In this document: positions 35,391-48,297 of the stretch, piece after piece
Numbering within the stretch: position 1 is the stretch's first letter
How the letters are laid out: every line of letters begins with the position of its first letter
From: Hordeum vulgare subsp. vulgare
Lineage: Eukaryota; Streptophyta; Magnoliopsida; Poales; Poaceae
DNA length: 64,000 nt
Reading direction: 5' to 3'
Assembly (NCBI RefSeq): GCF_904849725.1
Contig: NC_058522.1
Span: 237,063,084-237,127,083 of the forward strand
The notes under the pieces: generated by a model
The model's input: only the letters and a program-made list of their open reading frames with translations
What the model was told of the DNA's origin: nothing
Databases searched by the model: none
Made by a program: the position numbers and the translations under genes

Positions 35391-37800
35391 TGAATGAGTA
35401 CAACTTACCATCTCATATGCTTTAGATTTGAAGAATATGATATCAATTTCATCGTACTTGAATTTCATTACAAATAGTAAATTTGAGGACGAGTAAAATG
35501 TTAAATTATTTCATCATGTTTTAGCTTGCGTCCAATCAAGCAATTTCCTCAGGTCTCCAGCAAATTCTTCAGGTGATTACTTTCATCTATAGACCTGACC
35601 TGCAGAAGTGGTTATTTGATTTCTTCACCACCCACATCTGAAGTGGTGGCAAAGAGTTCATCATCCCGTGAGCACCATATTAAAATGGAGGCATTGAAGC
35701 TAATGCACTTCTTTTCACAGTAAGGGGGTTAGTGTACTCAAATGAATATGCAGAGAAATTCTTTGAGGACTTATGAACATAATGATTTGAGGAGTGGTGC
35801 TCATATTCATGTCCATAGTAGTTTCCCTGCATATCAAAAGCATTAGTGCGAGTACGAGCATAATTTTGACCATTTGAGGAATTTGATCCTCGTGAAGTCT
35901 TTGGTTCAACTAAGGAATTTGATCTGGAGTTCTGGTTCTTCACTGGTGCTGTCATGAGGACATTCACCTGCAGATTTTCCAGTAACTTTTGGGAACCCAG
36001 ATTTTCTTCAGGGGAGGTCCATTCCAGCAGTTAGTTCCAACATATCGAGCAAATACTTCACCAGATTGATTTTTGAACAGCTTATAGTTGGAGTCAAATT
36101 ATTCATCAGGGGAATAGGACATTTCACATGCAAAGCCTATTAGAGTGGTTGTATCAATGGGAGGTCCTTTAGCAGAAACCCATGAGGTTTTGGAGTACTG
36201 CTCAGGTTTCCAATATGATTCATCAACATTCAGTTTCCTCTCGAAGGCAATGCCCCCTTTCCTCGGGTTCCTGTTCGGAATCTGCCTTTTGAGCACATCG
36301 GAAAGGGTTTGATGTCCTTTGAGACTTTTGTATATGCCTGTCACATACAATTCCTTCAATCCTTCATTTTCGTCAATAACATTTGTGGTTTCCTCAAGTG
36401 AAGAATTTGATACCACATGAATAGTTGAATAATTTGTAGCGACAGAAGCATTTGAGGATTCAGGTGAAGAATTAGCAGTTTCACGTTCGATGCATTTCAG
36501 ACATGGTGGAATGAATTCTTCCTGAGCAGTACTAATGTGTTGAGCAACTAATGAATCATTTTCCATTCGAAGATCATCATGGGACATTTTCAACTTCTCA
36601 AGATCAAGCATCCTTTGAAGAAATTCATATGAAAGCTTCTCATGATCAGCCAAGAGTGTACCATAACGATCTTGAAGACTATCAAATCTAGAATGAAGAC
36701 TTTTAACATCTTCTGTGAGGATTTGTGTATGAATCATTTCATCATTCAACACATCATCACTTTTGTCTAGCACTTTCTGAAGCTTTTCAGTAGCACTTTG
36801 TTTCTTAGTGGCAACGTTGGCAAGTTTGTAGTAACTGGGTTTTTGATTATCATCAGGTTCAAAGTCACTGGAGTCAGAGGAGGATGTGTGGTTTGGTACC
36901 TTTGAACCTTTTGCCATGAAGCAATAGGTTGGAGCAAAGTCATCATCATATTCATCACTGTTGTTGACGGTGTCATTTTCTTCAAGGTTAAAGATCGACT
37001 TGCTAACAAATGTCGTAGCAAGTGCAAGACTTGCCACACCAGATTCAGACTCCACTTCAGAGCCTTCCTCTTCATCTCATTCCTCAGACTCTTCTTCAGA
37101 ATCCATTTCCTTGCCAATGAGTGCTCGAGCCTTTCTGAAACTGGTCTTCTTATGCGATGAGGACTTTGAAGATGAGAACTTTGAAGATTTCTTATTTTTC
37201 TTCGAGTCATTAGAACTTTCATCCTTGTATTTCTTCTTTCTTGATTCCTTCACCCAAGGGGACAGTCAGCAATGTAGTGACCAGATTTCTTGCATTTGTG
37301 GCAGGTTCTTTTCTTCTACTCCTCAGATGAAGATACTGATTTCCTCATATCTTTAATTGATGACTTTTTGAACTGGTCGTGCTTAGTGAACTTCTGGAAT
37401 TTCCTCACGAGCATAGGAAGTTCCTGCCCAAGTTCTTCAGGATCACCAAGAATGCAGTTAGATTCTTCTTCTTCAGATGAGGAAACAGCCTTTGCCTTAA
37501 GTGCACAAGGTGTTGAATAGCTTGGTCCATATAGGTCTCTCTTTTCTTCTTATTGGTATTCATGAGTATTGAGTCTCTCAAGAGTATCAGCAGGATCAAG
37601 CATCTTGTAGTCTCTTAGTTCCTGAATCATAAAAACGAGTGTGTCAAATGATGGATCAAGAGACCGCAGCAATTTCTTCACAATTAATGGTCAGTGATGT
37701 CTCTGGCTCCCAGAGCTTGCAATTCATTTGAGATGTCAGTGAGGAGATCAAAGGTGTCTTGGTAGCTTTCATTGTCAAGTCTCTTGAAACGGTTGAAGAG
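35391..37800 (-). pseudogene. Copia gag, element 1, C-terminal part (disrupted)
   Basis: The largest open block is 36099-37055 (318 codons). It has an acidic N-terminal stretch, a likely coiled coil (SLHSRFDSLQDRYGTLLADH) and a Cys-pair motif CLKCIERE. Upstream, at 37263-37310, a CX2CX4HX4C zinc knuckle reads CHKCKKSGHYIADC. A stop and frame changes lie between these blocks. The zinc knuckle would bind RNA during particle assembly. A paralogous block in element 2 (43650-46741) is collinear. The 5' part of gag is at 41831-42184, displaced by the solo LTR. Confidence 0.75.
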
Positions 37801-37805
37801 ATTGT
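37801..37805. repeat. TSD ATTGT of solo LTR
   Basis: ATTGT here and at 41831-41835. The uninterrupted gag sequence GAGATTGTGAAGAACATC is present in element 2 near 46388. Confidence 0.95.
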
Positions 37806-40800
37806 TGTCGGGACCCCGATCCTAAGCCATAGGAATCCAGCCTGTAACACATCGCATCTCTTTGCGGTCTCACGCACGGTTATCCCCACGGCCGCAGCCT
37901 TACCTTAGTCGGGACCGTTTGCGCCTTTTGACTCACTATGCAATTGTGTCGCTAGCAATCCACTGTCAAAGAACCCGGATCGACGTGTCTAGTCATAAAC
38001 CAAAGCGGCAGTTCCGCACAGGGAGAGGCATACATGACCCAACAAAGCAGGTGTCGATCACCCGCGAATGTAGACGAGTCATAGAAAGCTACAAGGACTC
38101 CATTACATCGCGTGACATTTCCCCAAAGGGGACAGACACAACAGCTAAGAAGGACACATGCCGGTCAACCAATGTGTCCGGAGCAGTAGCGAACTACCAT
38201 GGCTCGTTGGAATGACAAAGGGGCATTTCCCTGTAAGGAGTGCTACTAAAGACTACGACTAGGTATTCGAACCCCATACATATCAAGTACAACACACGTA
38301 CGCATGGCATACCGATATGTATAGATACATCGATGGCATCACAACATAACCATAAACATACAACTTTATTTAGAAGGCTCGGAAGAGCCACACACATAAT
38401 ATTACAAGGTAGGGGTCTCATGACCCATCATCACAAGTCATACACACAATTCTTACAAGCCAGTGGAAGATTTAAAATTGTCTGAGTACAGACAGAGGGA
38501 AAGATAAAGGCACATGGCGTGACTATCTACATACCCATCCTAGGGCCAGATCGTAGCTGGGATACCAGCTACTCGTCGTCCTTGATGTCTAGGTAGAACC
38601 CTCCATTAGGGTCATTAACAACCTCTGCAACAATTTATTAAGCAAACGTGAGTACAAAAGTACTCAGCAAGACTTTAGGATAAACTATCTACTCATGTAA
38701 TGTATCAATAAGGAATTGTGGGGTTTCATGTGGAAAGCGAGCATTTGACTCATGGCTAGACAACTTGCATTTTTAAATAGTTTTGACAACTATGATTTCT
38801 CGCACACAAGTCTACTAACACCACAACAATACTCCATCGTGGAATCATTCTGTCTCCATACGGAAATACCGTCCACGACACTCACGCTTATCTTGACAAT
38901 TTTATGAGTAGCCATTATAATTATCTATGAACAACATATGTCTCCAAGTAGTCCATATCCGTGGACGCGGCTATTCGAATAGATCATAACCCTGCAGGGG
39001 TGTACTTCTTCACACACGCTCTCGCCACTTATCGCCATGTGCACATCATGCACCTCGGCAACCTGCAAGCGGAAGCCCAGCGAGGGAGTCGGCCACGACC
39101 GTTAACCACGTTAATACTTAGTCCAGGTCTATCGCCTATCTGAGGGTAACCCGTACGGAAGTCCGGCCGAGGTTTCTGCCACGACCCCAAACGATGTGCG
39201 CAGGGTTCCCAAGTCCACCATCCGGGTGCCACTTGGTACACCGTGCCACTGCCTACCGCATCATAGCCCACCTCTAAGGCCAGCCCTACGCACGGCCTCC
39301 AGCATGACTATAAACACCAGAAACTACTTGCAACTCCTGGACCGAGAATTAAGCGATTAATAAGTCGAGCGGGGTCATATTTCAGGGCCCAACATGTGGT
39401 AGTATCTCGTCTTGGATTACATACACAGAACTCAGTTCCTAAGGACGGTTCCAATGAAAGAACCCGCCATGTACTCCTACGTAGCCTTTCACCGGTACCT
39501 TTACCAAATCAGATTCAACACACCACCTTAATAACTGAACACATTCTCACCATCCTGTTCATCACCCAGATGACAGACCAAACTCAACTCTAAGCATAGC
39601 ATGCATAGTAGGATAAGGCACATCATGGCTCAAGCATCTACTAGGTATGCTAGGTTGCAAGGTTCAGCTATTTACTGTGACAAGGACAGGTCATGCAAAG
39701 GAAGTGGGTTCAACTAACGTGATAAAAGCAGTGAAAGCATTTTGACCTAATGCAAGAAACAAGAGTGGGAGCGAGAACTTGGGATTTATCAGGATGATCA
39801 AAATGGTTGCTTGCCTTGTTGCTCAGCAGAGGGACAATATCCTTCAGTCAGATATTCGGAGGAATCCGGAGGAGCGGAGCCTACTGGAATAACAACAATC
39901 AATCAATATCAAACATATGCAACAAAATGATGCATGAAATGCAATGTAGCATGGTTTGAAAAGACTAGCAGAACCCTTTGGGGTGATCTTGATTTGAAAT
40001 CATATTTCAAATATCATTTGAATTATAATTTATCATATTCTTTTAAATGATTTGACCTCATGCTGTTTCATAACTTTGTTTTTCATGCATGAAAATAGCA
40101 TCATTGGATTCCTTGAATTTTTCTGATCCATTTACATATAGCATTTGTCAAATTTGGAGTTATAATCAATTTTTTATGAATTTCAAAAGTTTTGAACGTA
40201 TTCTGGAATTATTTTTAAACAGAAAATTCTTTATTGCATCAGCATGACATCAGCAAGTCAATCTGGCCGTTGAAAGTCAAACCTGACCAGTGGGACCCAC
40301 TGGTCAGTGTCTCTGGTCAGTTTTAATTTATATTTAACTTAATTAGTTAACTATCAGAGGAGGACCCAATTGTCAGTGTCTGATTCAGTTTATTAGATAA
40401 GTTATTTTTTTACTAATCTTAATTAACCAGGGGGGGCCACGTGCAGTGACTCAGGGCAGCTGAGATCCACCGGCGGCGAGGTGGATCTCGCCGGCGATGG
40501 CCTCCGGCGACCACAGAGACGGCTGAGGGCATCGGAAATCCCATTCCAGCGACCATTTGCGCGACAGAAGGCACCAGACTGACCAGCGTTCACCCGCCGT
40601 TCCATTTTTACATAGAACCGGGGCTGATTTGGCCGGAGATGACGCCGGCGACGAGCTCGGCAGCTGCCGGAGCTCGGGCGATCTCGGGCTAGTCGAAACT
40701 GAGGTGAAAACATGCGGTGCTGGGCTCCTAAAGCATATACACGATGCGGTGAAGCGTTTGCAAGCCTCAGAACAACGAGCCGATCACCAGAGAGCCACCG

Positions 40801-41830
40801 GCGACGAGCTACCGTGGCGGTCATCGTCGGGCTGTGGTGAAATCAGGTGCTAGAGCACGGAATCGAGAGGGGAAATAGAGGGGAAAGGATCTTGAGCTCA
40901 CGAGGAGTGCAGAGGCGTTGAAAGTAGGCTCGGGGGAGGCCTGAGGAGGAAGAACGGCGACAATGAACGTTGGGATCCAAGGAGGAAGAAGGCGACTTCT
41001 CGGTGATTCACTGCGTCTCGGCATCGAGCTCATGGCTTGGAAGCTTCAAGGGATCCTGGCGGTTCTTCCGCGCGGCTCAGGAGGGAAGGAGGCAGGCCAG
41101 AGCAACGATGAGCTCGAGCTCTGCCCGGGCTCCAATGGCGGCCGAGAGGAGAGAGGGCAGGGGTAAGAATGAGGAGGGGGAGATCTCGGGCATGTCTGCG
41201 GGGAGGTTTATCTCCACCCTCCAGCACATCAGGCGAGGCAGGCAGGCGTACAGCTGCGTGGGCGCGCCGAAGAATGCAGCGCCACCTCCTGCTGCACACT
41301 AGCGAGGAGGAAGAAGACAAGCGTCGAGGTGGGCTGGGCCAAGGTGAGCGTAGGATAGGACTTTTCCATTTTTTCTGTTTTTGTTTTATTTGTTGACACT
41401 TGTTGCTATTTACTTTTGGCACTAAAATCAAATCTAAAAATAGTTTGAAAAATGTTGGGGTGTTAGTTGGAATATTTCGAATCACCCATAAAGTTTTCAG
41501 CATTTTTGAAAACTTATATTTTTTTGAATTCAAATATAAGTTTGATTCAGGGACTTGCTGGTTTTAAATAAAATGCCAAAAGTGATTTGAGAATAGTTTT
41601 CACCCCTGATAACTTATTTTCCATATTTATCAGAAAAGATGAACTTTTCTTGAGGCCATTTTGGGTTCATTGATTTTGGCAAGATTTGAATTTTCCTTGA
41701 ATTAGAAGTGGCTAGGGTTTTTGGTTTCAGTTGCACCACTTCTTTTGAGTTTGTTTCATATTCTTTAATGCAATGGAAGAAAACATGAGCACAAAGACTA
41801 GACCCTAGTTAGGGATCCAGGGATGTGACA
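37806..41830 (-). repeat. Solo LTR related to the LARD LTR (4.0 kb)
   Basis: On the minus strand it starts TGTCACATCCC and ends GGTCCCGACA, 4025 bp, with ATTGT on both sides. It matches the LARD LTRs in order (GC-rich segment at about 40430-41350, long AT-rich tracts, end motif) but at clearly lower identity, so it is a different subfamily. No primer site, interior or second LTR, hence a solo LTR. It splits the gag of Copia element 1. Confidence 0.92.
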
Positions 41831-42184
41831 ATTGTGAAGAACATCGCCATGAGAGTCATGCTGTGTTGAGACTCCCGCATTGACTTCGGACAACCTATCC
41901 AAGATAAGCTTAGCTGTGCCCAAAGCACACTCTCTGCCATACTGACCTTTGCTCAAGTGGCCACAAATTATATTCTTCGCTTGCGAGTCGAGTTGCTTGA
42001 ACTTCTTCACATATGCGTCAGAGATAGTAGCAGTGATGGAGGGAATGCCATTTTTCACAATATACCAGAGATCATTGTTAATTGCTTGAAGATGCATTTG
42101 CATCTTGGTGTTCCAGTAGGGGAAGTCCTTTCCTTCGAAGGTAGGACATCCTGCAGTAACCTTGATAATACCTGTGGTCGACAT
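41831..42184 (-). pseudogene. Copia gag, element 1, N-terminal part
   Basis: Starts MSTTGIIKVTAGCPTFEGKD at 42184, about 55 bases after the primer site, the expected gag position. The first ~115 residues are open (GKDFPYWNTKMQMHLQAIN, FKQLDSQAKNIICGHL). The frame is then split by the solo LTR insertion at 41831 and continues at 37800. This resembles the gag N-terminal domain of Copia elements. Confidence 0.8.
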
Positions 42185-42237
42185 AACTAAAACTCCACAC
42201 GGTTAAACCAAAATCACACGGAACAAGGGAGTACCTT

Positions 42238-42249
42238 GCTCTGATACCA
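42238..42249 (-). promoter_or_regulatory. Primer binding site, tRNA-Met type (Copia element 1)
   Basis: Minus strand TGGTATCAGAGC, two bases after the 5' LTR end. Confidence 0.9.
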
Positions 42250-42251
42250 AT

Positions 42252-43649
42252 TGAAAGTGCGTTATATCTACTAGAGGGGGTGAATAGGCGATTTTTACAA
42301 TTTCATCACTTAGGGAAATCCTAGTGAAGAAAATCCTCAGTCATGAACTGAGTGCATCGCAAGTAGTACTAAGTGAGAAGTTCAAAAACGTCTATAGCAA
42401 AGTACTTAGTGTGAATTAAGATAATCAGTTTACACAGGTCACGAGTACAGGATAAGCAGGTGAAGAACAACTGAGGTAAAGAATTTGAGGTGAGTAATTG
42501 AGAGAAAGTCTTCAGTCAAATTCTTCAAACAGTACGGATGAATGTCTTCAACATGCAATTGAGGAAATGAAAGGAGTTGAGGAAATAGAACCAGTAGCTC
42601 GATGAAGACACTTGTTGAGGACCCAGTTCCAACTGCTGTGACACTTGTACGTCTGGTTTGGAGCGACTTGGTATTGAAACAAAGGGCACACAATCCCTAC
42701 TGTATTCTCATTGAGCTAAAGACACACAGTCCTTGCCCAACACGTGTGGTAAGTCTTCACGCCACACTTCCAAACCCTCACAAACTCGGTCACCCCGCGA
42801 TCCACAATTGACTGCTGGATGCTCTATACCATGACGCCTAGCCGTCTGGAGGATGCACAGTCCTCAAAGGTAACAAGTGTCGGTTCCACACAGGAATAAC
42901 TTCTTTAGTGATGCTCAATCACTTGGGTTTTGGTTTGGGTTTGGGTGATTGGGGTATTTCCCCACTTGATGATTTTTGCTCAAAGGCTTTGAGGAATTTG
43001 GGTTGCTCTAAGTGACAAGTGTGAGTTTCTCTCGGAGCAGCCAACCAGCTGGTGGTTGTGGGGGGTGGGCTACTTATATCCTAGGAGCATCCCGACATGA
43101 TTTGACATAAATGCCCTTAATGATATGATCGTTGGTTGGATAAGATTTGGGATAGGTGGCGCGTGGCGCGGCAACAGTCGGAAATTTCAACTGTGGAAGT
43201 CCTCATGTCTCTCTTATTCCTCACTTTGAAGATTTGGTAGGTGTAGGTTTGGGTTGAGCATCATGAGGAAATTATTTCCATAGTTTTACCTCGACCCCCT
43301 TTAACAGTACGGTGTTCCTATGACTCAAGAATGAAGAAAATGAATTAGAAAGTGTAAATCTTAAGCTTCAAAGTCTTCAGAGTATTTTCTTCAGGACACA
43401 CTGAATTCCTCATCTTTAATATCTTCGTGAGGAATATCCATTTCTTTGCAATTTATACGCGATCAAAGTCTTCAACGAATGACCAAAGTCTTCACCTGAA
43501 GACATACACTTTTAGGGGTCGATATTCATCAAATAACTCAAACTCCTCTGTGACTTACAAAGCATGTGTACACTAACAAACATATAAGTATCTTAGCCTA
43601 TAAGTCTTCAAACCACCAAAAACACTAAGGGGTAGTAGATACACTTACA
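42252..43649 (-). repeat. 5' LTR of Copia element 1
   Basis: Minus-strand start TGTAAGTGTATCTAC, end CGCACTTTCA, 1398 bp. TATA-like GATATAAGTA at 43071-43080. About 83% like the LTR at 46809-48297 by eye, so the two elements are separate insertions of one family. It directly abuts protease sequence of element 2; the adjacent GATTT would be the target duplication. Confidence 0.88.
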
Positions 43650-46600
43650 GATTTGTCAGATTCCATGATGACTATGCATCGATATTTTCCAAAGATGACA
43701 ATCATATCAAGATCACAAAGCATTGAGATTGACATGAGGTTAAACTCAAGGGATTCGACAAGCATGACCTTGTCCATGTGTCAGTCCTTAGAAATATCCA
43801 CCTTACCAAGTCTGAATACCTTGCTTTTATCTTTGTATGCGTAGGTGATATGCTTCAGTGGTGATGGAGTCAGTGGGATATTCATGAATAGGTTTTGACA
43901 TGAATCATGTTATTTGTACACCCATTGTCAAGAACCCACTGTGTTGGTTTGGGTTGGTCATCCTGCAGATGAATTAGTGCTGCTTACCATCACATATGCT
44001 TCAGAGTGAAGAATATGATATCAAATTCATCAAGCTTGAATTTCATCACATAAATTTTATTTTAGACATAATAACGACGAGTGAAATGATAGGTCATTTT
44101 ATCAGAATTAGCTTGCGTTCTATCAAGCAATTTCCTCGAGTCTCCAACAAATTCTTCACATGATGACTTTCATCTGGAGATCTGACATGCAGAAGTGATT
44201 AGTTCAATTTCTTCACTACCCACATCTGAAGGGCTGTCAAAGAGTTTATCATCATGCGGGCATCATATGAGACTTGAGGCATTGAGGCTAATCCACTTCG
44301 TCTCACATGAGGGGGTCCGAATACTCATATGAATAGGCACATAAATTCTTTGAGGACTTATGAACATAGTGATTTGAGGAATAATGCACATATTCATGTC
44401 CCTTGTAGGTTTCCTGCATATTAGAAGTATTAGTGCGAGTGCAAGCATAGTTTTGACCATATGAGGTATTTGTTCCTTGTGAAAACATTGGTCCACTTGA
44501 GGAGTTTGATTTGGGGTTCCTGTTCTTCACTAGTGGTGTCATGAGGACATTCACGTGAAGAATATCCAAGATGCTTTTGGGAACCCAGATTTTCCTCATT
44601 GGTGGTCCATTCCTGCAGTTAGTTCCAACATATATGGAAAATACTTCACCAGCTTGATTCTTGAATAGTTTATAGTTTGAGTCAAATGACTCATCGGAAG
44701 AAAATGAAGTTTCACATGCAAAGCTTGTTAAAGTAGATGGATCAACATGAGGTCCTTTTGCAGCAACCCATGAGGTTTTGTGATACTTCTTAGGTTTCCA
44801 ATATAACCCATCAACATTCAATTTCCTCTCAAAGGCAATACCCTCCTTCCTAGGACTTCTATTCAGAATCTGCTTTTTTTGGCACATCACAAAGGATTGT
44901 ATGCCCTTTGAAACTTTTGTATAATCCTGTCACATACCATTCCTTCAACCTTGCATTTTTGTCGTTGACATTTGTGGTTTCCTCAAGTGAGGAATTTGTT
45001 ACCACAGATACAGTTGAAGAATTTGTAGTAATAGAAGCATTTGAAGTTTCAGCTAAAGAATTAGCAGATTCACGTTCGATGCATTTCAAGCATGGTGGAA
45101 TGAATTCTTCGTGAGCAGTACTGATATGTTGAGCGAGCAAAGAATTATCATCAATTCAAATATCATCATGAGACATTCTGAGTTTCTCAAAACTTGCTTT
45201 GTTTGAAAAAAATCATAAAAAGGTTCTCATGATCAGCCAAGAGTGTGCCATAACGTTCTTGAAGACTATCAAACATAGATTGAAGACTTTGAACATCATC
45301 GGTGAGTGTTTGGGTCTGATTCATTTCCTCACTCAACAGGTCATCGCTTTTGTGTAACAGTTTCTGAAGCTTTTCAATAGAGGTTTGTTGCTTAGTGGCA
45401 ATGTTAGCAAGTTTATAGTAACTAGGTTTTTGATAGTAATCAGGTTCACAGTCACTAGAGTTAGAAGAGGAAGTGTGGCTTGGTACCTTTGAACCTTTTT
45501 CCATGAAGCAATAGGTGGGAGCAAAATCGTCGTCATAGTCATCAGTGTTGTTGACGTTGTCATTTTCTTTAAGGTCAAAGATGTACATGCTGAAGAATGT
45601 GGTAGCAAGGGCTAGGCTTGCCACACCAGGCTCTGACTCCACTTCTGAACCATCATCTTCATCACATTCTTCAGATTCTTCCTGAGAATCCATTTCTTTG
45701 CCAATAAGTGCCCAAACCTTTTCTGAAACTAGTCTTCCTGTGCGATGAAGACTTTGAAGATGAGGACGTTGAAGATTCCTTCTTTTTCTTCGAGTCATCA
45801 GAACTATCATCCTTGTACTTCTTCTTCTTTGATTCCTTCACCCAATGAGCACAGTCAGCAATATAGTGACCAAATTTCTTGCATTTATGGTAGGTCCTTT
45901 TATTTTAGTCCTTGTATGAAGATTATGATTTCCTCATATTTGTCCTTGAATATTTCTGACCTGGTCATGTCTTGAGAACTTTCGGAATTTCCTCATGAGC
46001 ATAGCAAGTTCCTCACCAAGTTCTTCAGGATCACCAAGACTGCAATCAGAGTCTTCTTCTTGAGATGAGGAAACAGCCTTTGCCTTCAACGCACGAGGGC
46101 TTGTATAGCTTGGGCCATAAAGGTCTCTCTTTTCAGCTTGTTGGAATTCATGAGTATTAAGTCCTTCAAGTATATCAGCAGGATCAAGTAGCTTGTAGTC
46201 TCTTTGTTCTGGAATCATCAGTACCAGTGTATCGAATGAAGAATCAAGAGATCATAGCAGTTTCTTCACCACTTCACGGTGAGTGATGTCTCTGGCACCA
46301 AGGGCCTGAAGCTCATTGGAGATTTTAGTGAGGCGATCAAAGGTTTCTTGGTAGCTTTCATTATCATGTCTCTTGAAGCGATTGAAGAGATTGTGAAGAA
46401 CATCAACACGAGAGTCACATTGCCTGGATACTCCTTCATTGACTTTGGACAGCCTTTCTCAGATAATCTTTGTAGATCCCAAAGTACTCATTCACCCATA
46501 CTGACCTTCGCTCAAAGGCCACAAGTGATATTCTTCGCTTCACAGTCAAGTTGCTTGAATCTCTTCACATCAGCAGCAGTGATAGTTGCAGTGACAGAGG

Positions 46601-46741
46601 GAACACCATTTTCCACAACATACCAGAGATCGTTGGCAATTGCTTCAAGGTGCATGCACATCTTGTTCTTTCAGTAGGGAAATCCTTTCCTTCAAAGGTA
46701 GGACAACCCACAGTAACTTTGATCATACCTACGATCGACAT
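43650..46741 (-). pseudogene. Copia gag and start of protease, element 2 (disrupted)
   Basis: Collinear with element 1. Gag would begin at the ATG at 46741. Open blocks are 45934-46218 (DPADILEGLNTHEFQ), 45187-45810 (207 codons, acidic, with a coiled-coil part), 44859-45140 and 44303-44890 (195 codons). The zinc knuckle near 45850-45890 has lost its first Cys (reads YHKCKKFGHYIADC). The protease start lies at 43650-43960, with the stretch around the active site near 43920-43935. Stops and shifts prevent expression of a full protein. Confidence 0.75.
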
Positions 46742-46794
46742 AACTAAAACTCAAGGTGGTTAAACCAAAATCACACGGAACAAGGGAGTACCTG

Positions 46795-46806
46795 GCTCTG
46801 ATACCA
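46795..46806 (-). promoter_or_regulatory. Primer binding site, tRNA-Met type (Copia element 2)
   Basis: Minus strand TGGTATCAGAGC, two bases after the LTR end at 46809. Confidence 0.9.
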
Positions 46807-46808
46807 AT

Positions 46809-48297
46809 TGAAAGTGCGTTATATCAACTAGATGGGAGTGAATAGGCGATTTTTACAAATTCTTCACTGAGGAAAATCCTAGTGAGGGAAGTCCTCACTC
46901 ACGAACTGAGTGCAGCGGAATAAGTACTCAAACAGACGTGCAGTAATAATTATAGCTTAGTCGTCAGAGTAACATGAAATGTTGAGGTTGCACATGTAGT
47001 GTGATCAGAATAAGAAGGTGAGGAATAACTGAAGTGATGAATTTGAGGTGACAAATTTGAGAAAGTCTTCAGTCAAATTCTTCAAACATTAAAGATCAAA
47101 GTCGTCAACATACAATTGACGAAATGAAAGGGTTGAGGAATTATAACCCGTTGCTCGATGTAGACAGTGATTTGATGACCCATTTCCAATTGTTGTAATA
47201 GTCGTACGTCTGGTTTGGAGTGGCTTGGTATTTAAACAAAAGGAACACAGTCCAAGGACACTAAGTCTTTACCATATTCTCCTTGAGCTAAGGACACATA
47301 GTCCTTGCCCAATACTCGTGGTAAGTCTTGAGGCAGACTTCCAAACCCTCACAAACCTGGTCACCTGTTGATCCATAATTCACTGCTAGATGGTCTAGAC
47401 CATGAAGTCTACTTTTGTAGGATGCACAGTCCTCAAAGGTAACAAGTGTCGGTTCCACACACGAACTATATCTTCAGTAATGCTCAATCACTTTGGGTTT
47501 TCATTTGGGTGTTTCGGGTTTTTCGTCACTAAGGATTTTCTCTCAAAGTCTTCGAGGATTGGGTTACTCTCAAATGACAAGTGTCAGTTTCTCTCACGGA
47601 GCAGCCAACCAACTAGTGGTTATGGGGGTGGCTATTTATAGCTGGGGAGCAATCCCGACATGAATTTACATTAATGCCCCAATGATATGACCGTTAGGTT
47701 GATAAGGTTGGGGACAGCTGGCGCGCAGCACAGTAATGGTGAGAACCTTTAAACTTTGAAAGTCCTAATTTCACTCATGTTCCTCACAGGTAGGTGATTC
47801 GCACTAGCGAAGACCTAACTCCTCAGTTAGAGCAAATTCCTCACAGACCAGAAGATCATCATCTCTGTCACTGAAAATTTTGTCTAAACTGTTGAACATG
47901 TCCAAAAGGCTTTATCCGAGCGGTTTGACTGCGTATACTTTGAGATGAGCATCACTTGGAAACGTTTCCTTAGTTTTACCTCGACCCCTTTTAACAGTAC
48001 GGTGGTCCTAGGACACAGAATATAGAAAATAAAACTATCAAAACGAAAGTCTTCACACCTCAGAGTCTTCACATCGATTTCTTCACGGACACACCAATTT
48101 CTTCACTTTCAATGTCTTCACAGGAAATACCAAAGTCTTCAGCCCAAGACATACATTTTTAGGGGTCGATATTCTCCTAATAACTCGAACTCCTAAGGGA
48201 CTCATAGAGCATGTGTACACTCACAAAGATATTAGTCTCTTAACCTATAAGTCTTCAATACACCAAAACTCACTAAGGGGCACAAGATGCACTTACA
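46809..48297 (-). repeat. 5' LTR of Copia element 2
   Basis: 1489 bp, minus-strand start TGTAAGTGCATC, end CGCACTTTCA. TATA-like CTATAAATAGC at 47631-47641. Adjoins the Fatima-like integrase region at 48298; the adjacent GATCT would be its target duplication. Confidence 0.88.

Larger units (their letters stand above)
28656..43649 (-). mobile_element. Sirevirus/Maximus-like Copia element 1, 3' truncated
   Basis: On the minus strand the order is 5' LTR (42252-43649), tRNA-Met primer site, gag (interrupted by a solo LTR), protease, integrase, RT and RNase H, then an extra downstream reading region cut at 28656. PR-IN-RT-RH is the Copia order. The large gag with a coiled-coil stretch, and an extra region after pol, fit the Sirevirus group. 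The 3' LTR is absent. Stops and frameshifts run through gag and RT, so it is not functional. Confidence 0.85.
43650..48297 (-). mobile_element. Sirevirus/Maximus-like Copia element 2, 5' part only
   Basis: 5' LTR (46809-48297), primer site, degenerate gag and the start of protease, ending abruptly at 43650 where the LTR of element 1 begins. The point corresponds to about 35069 in element 1. The rest of its pol and its 3' LTR were not found. Confidence 0.85.
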
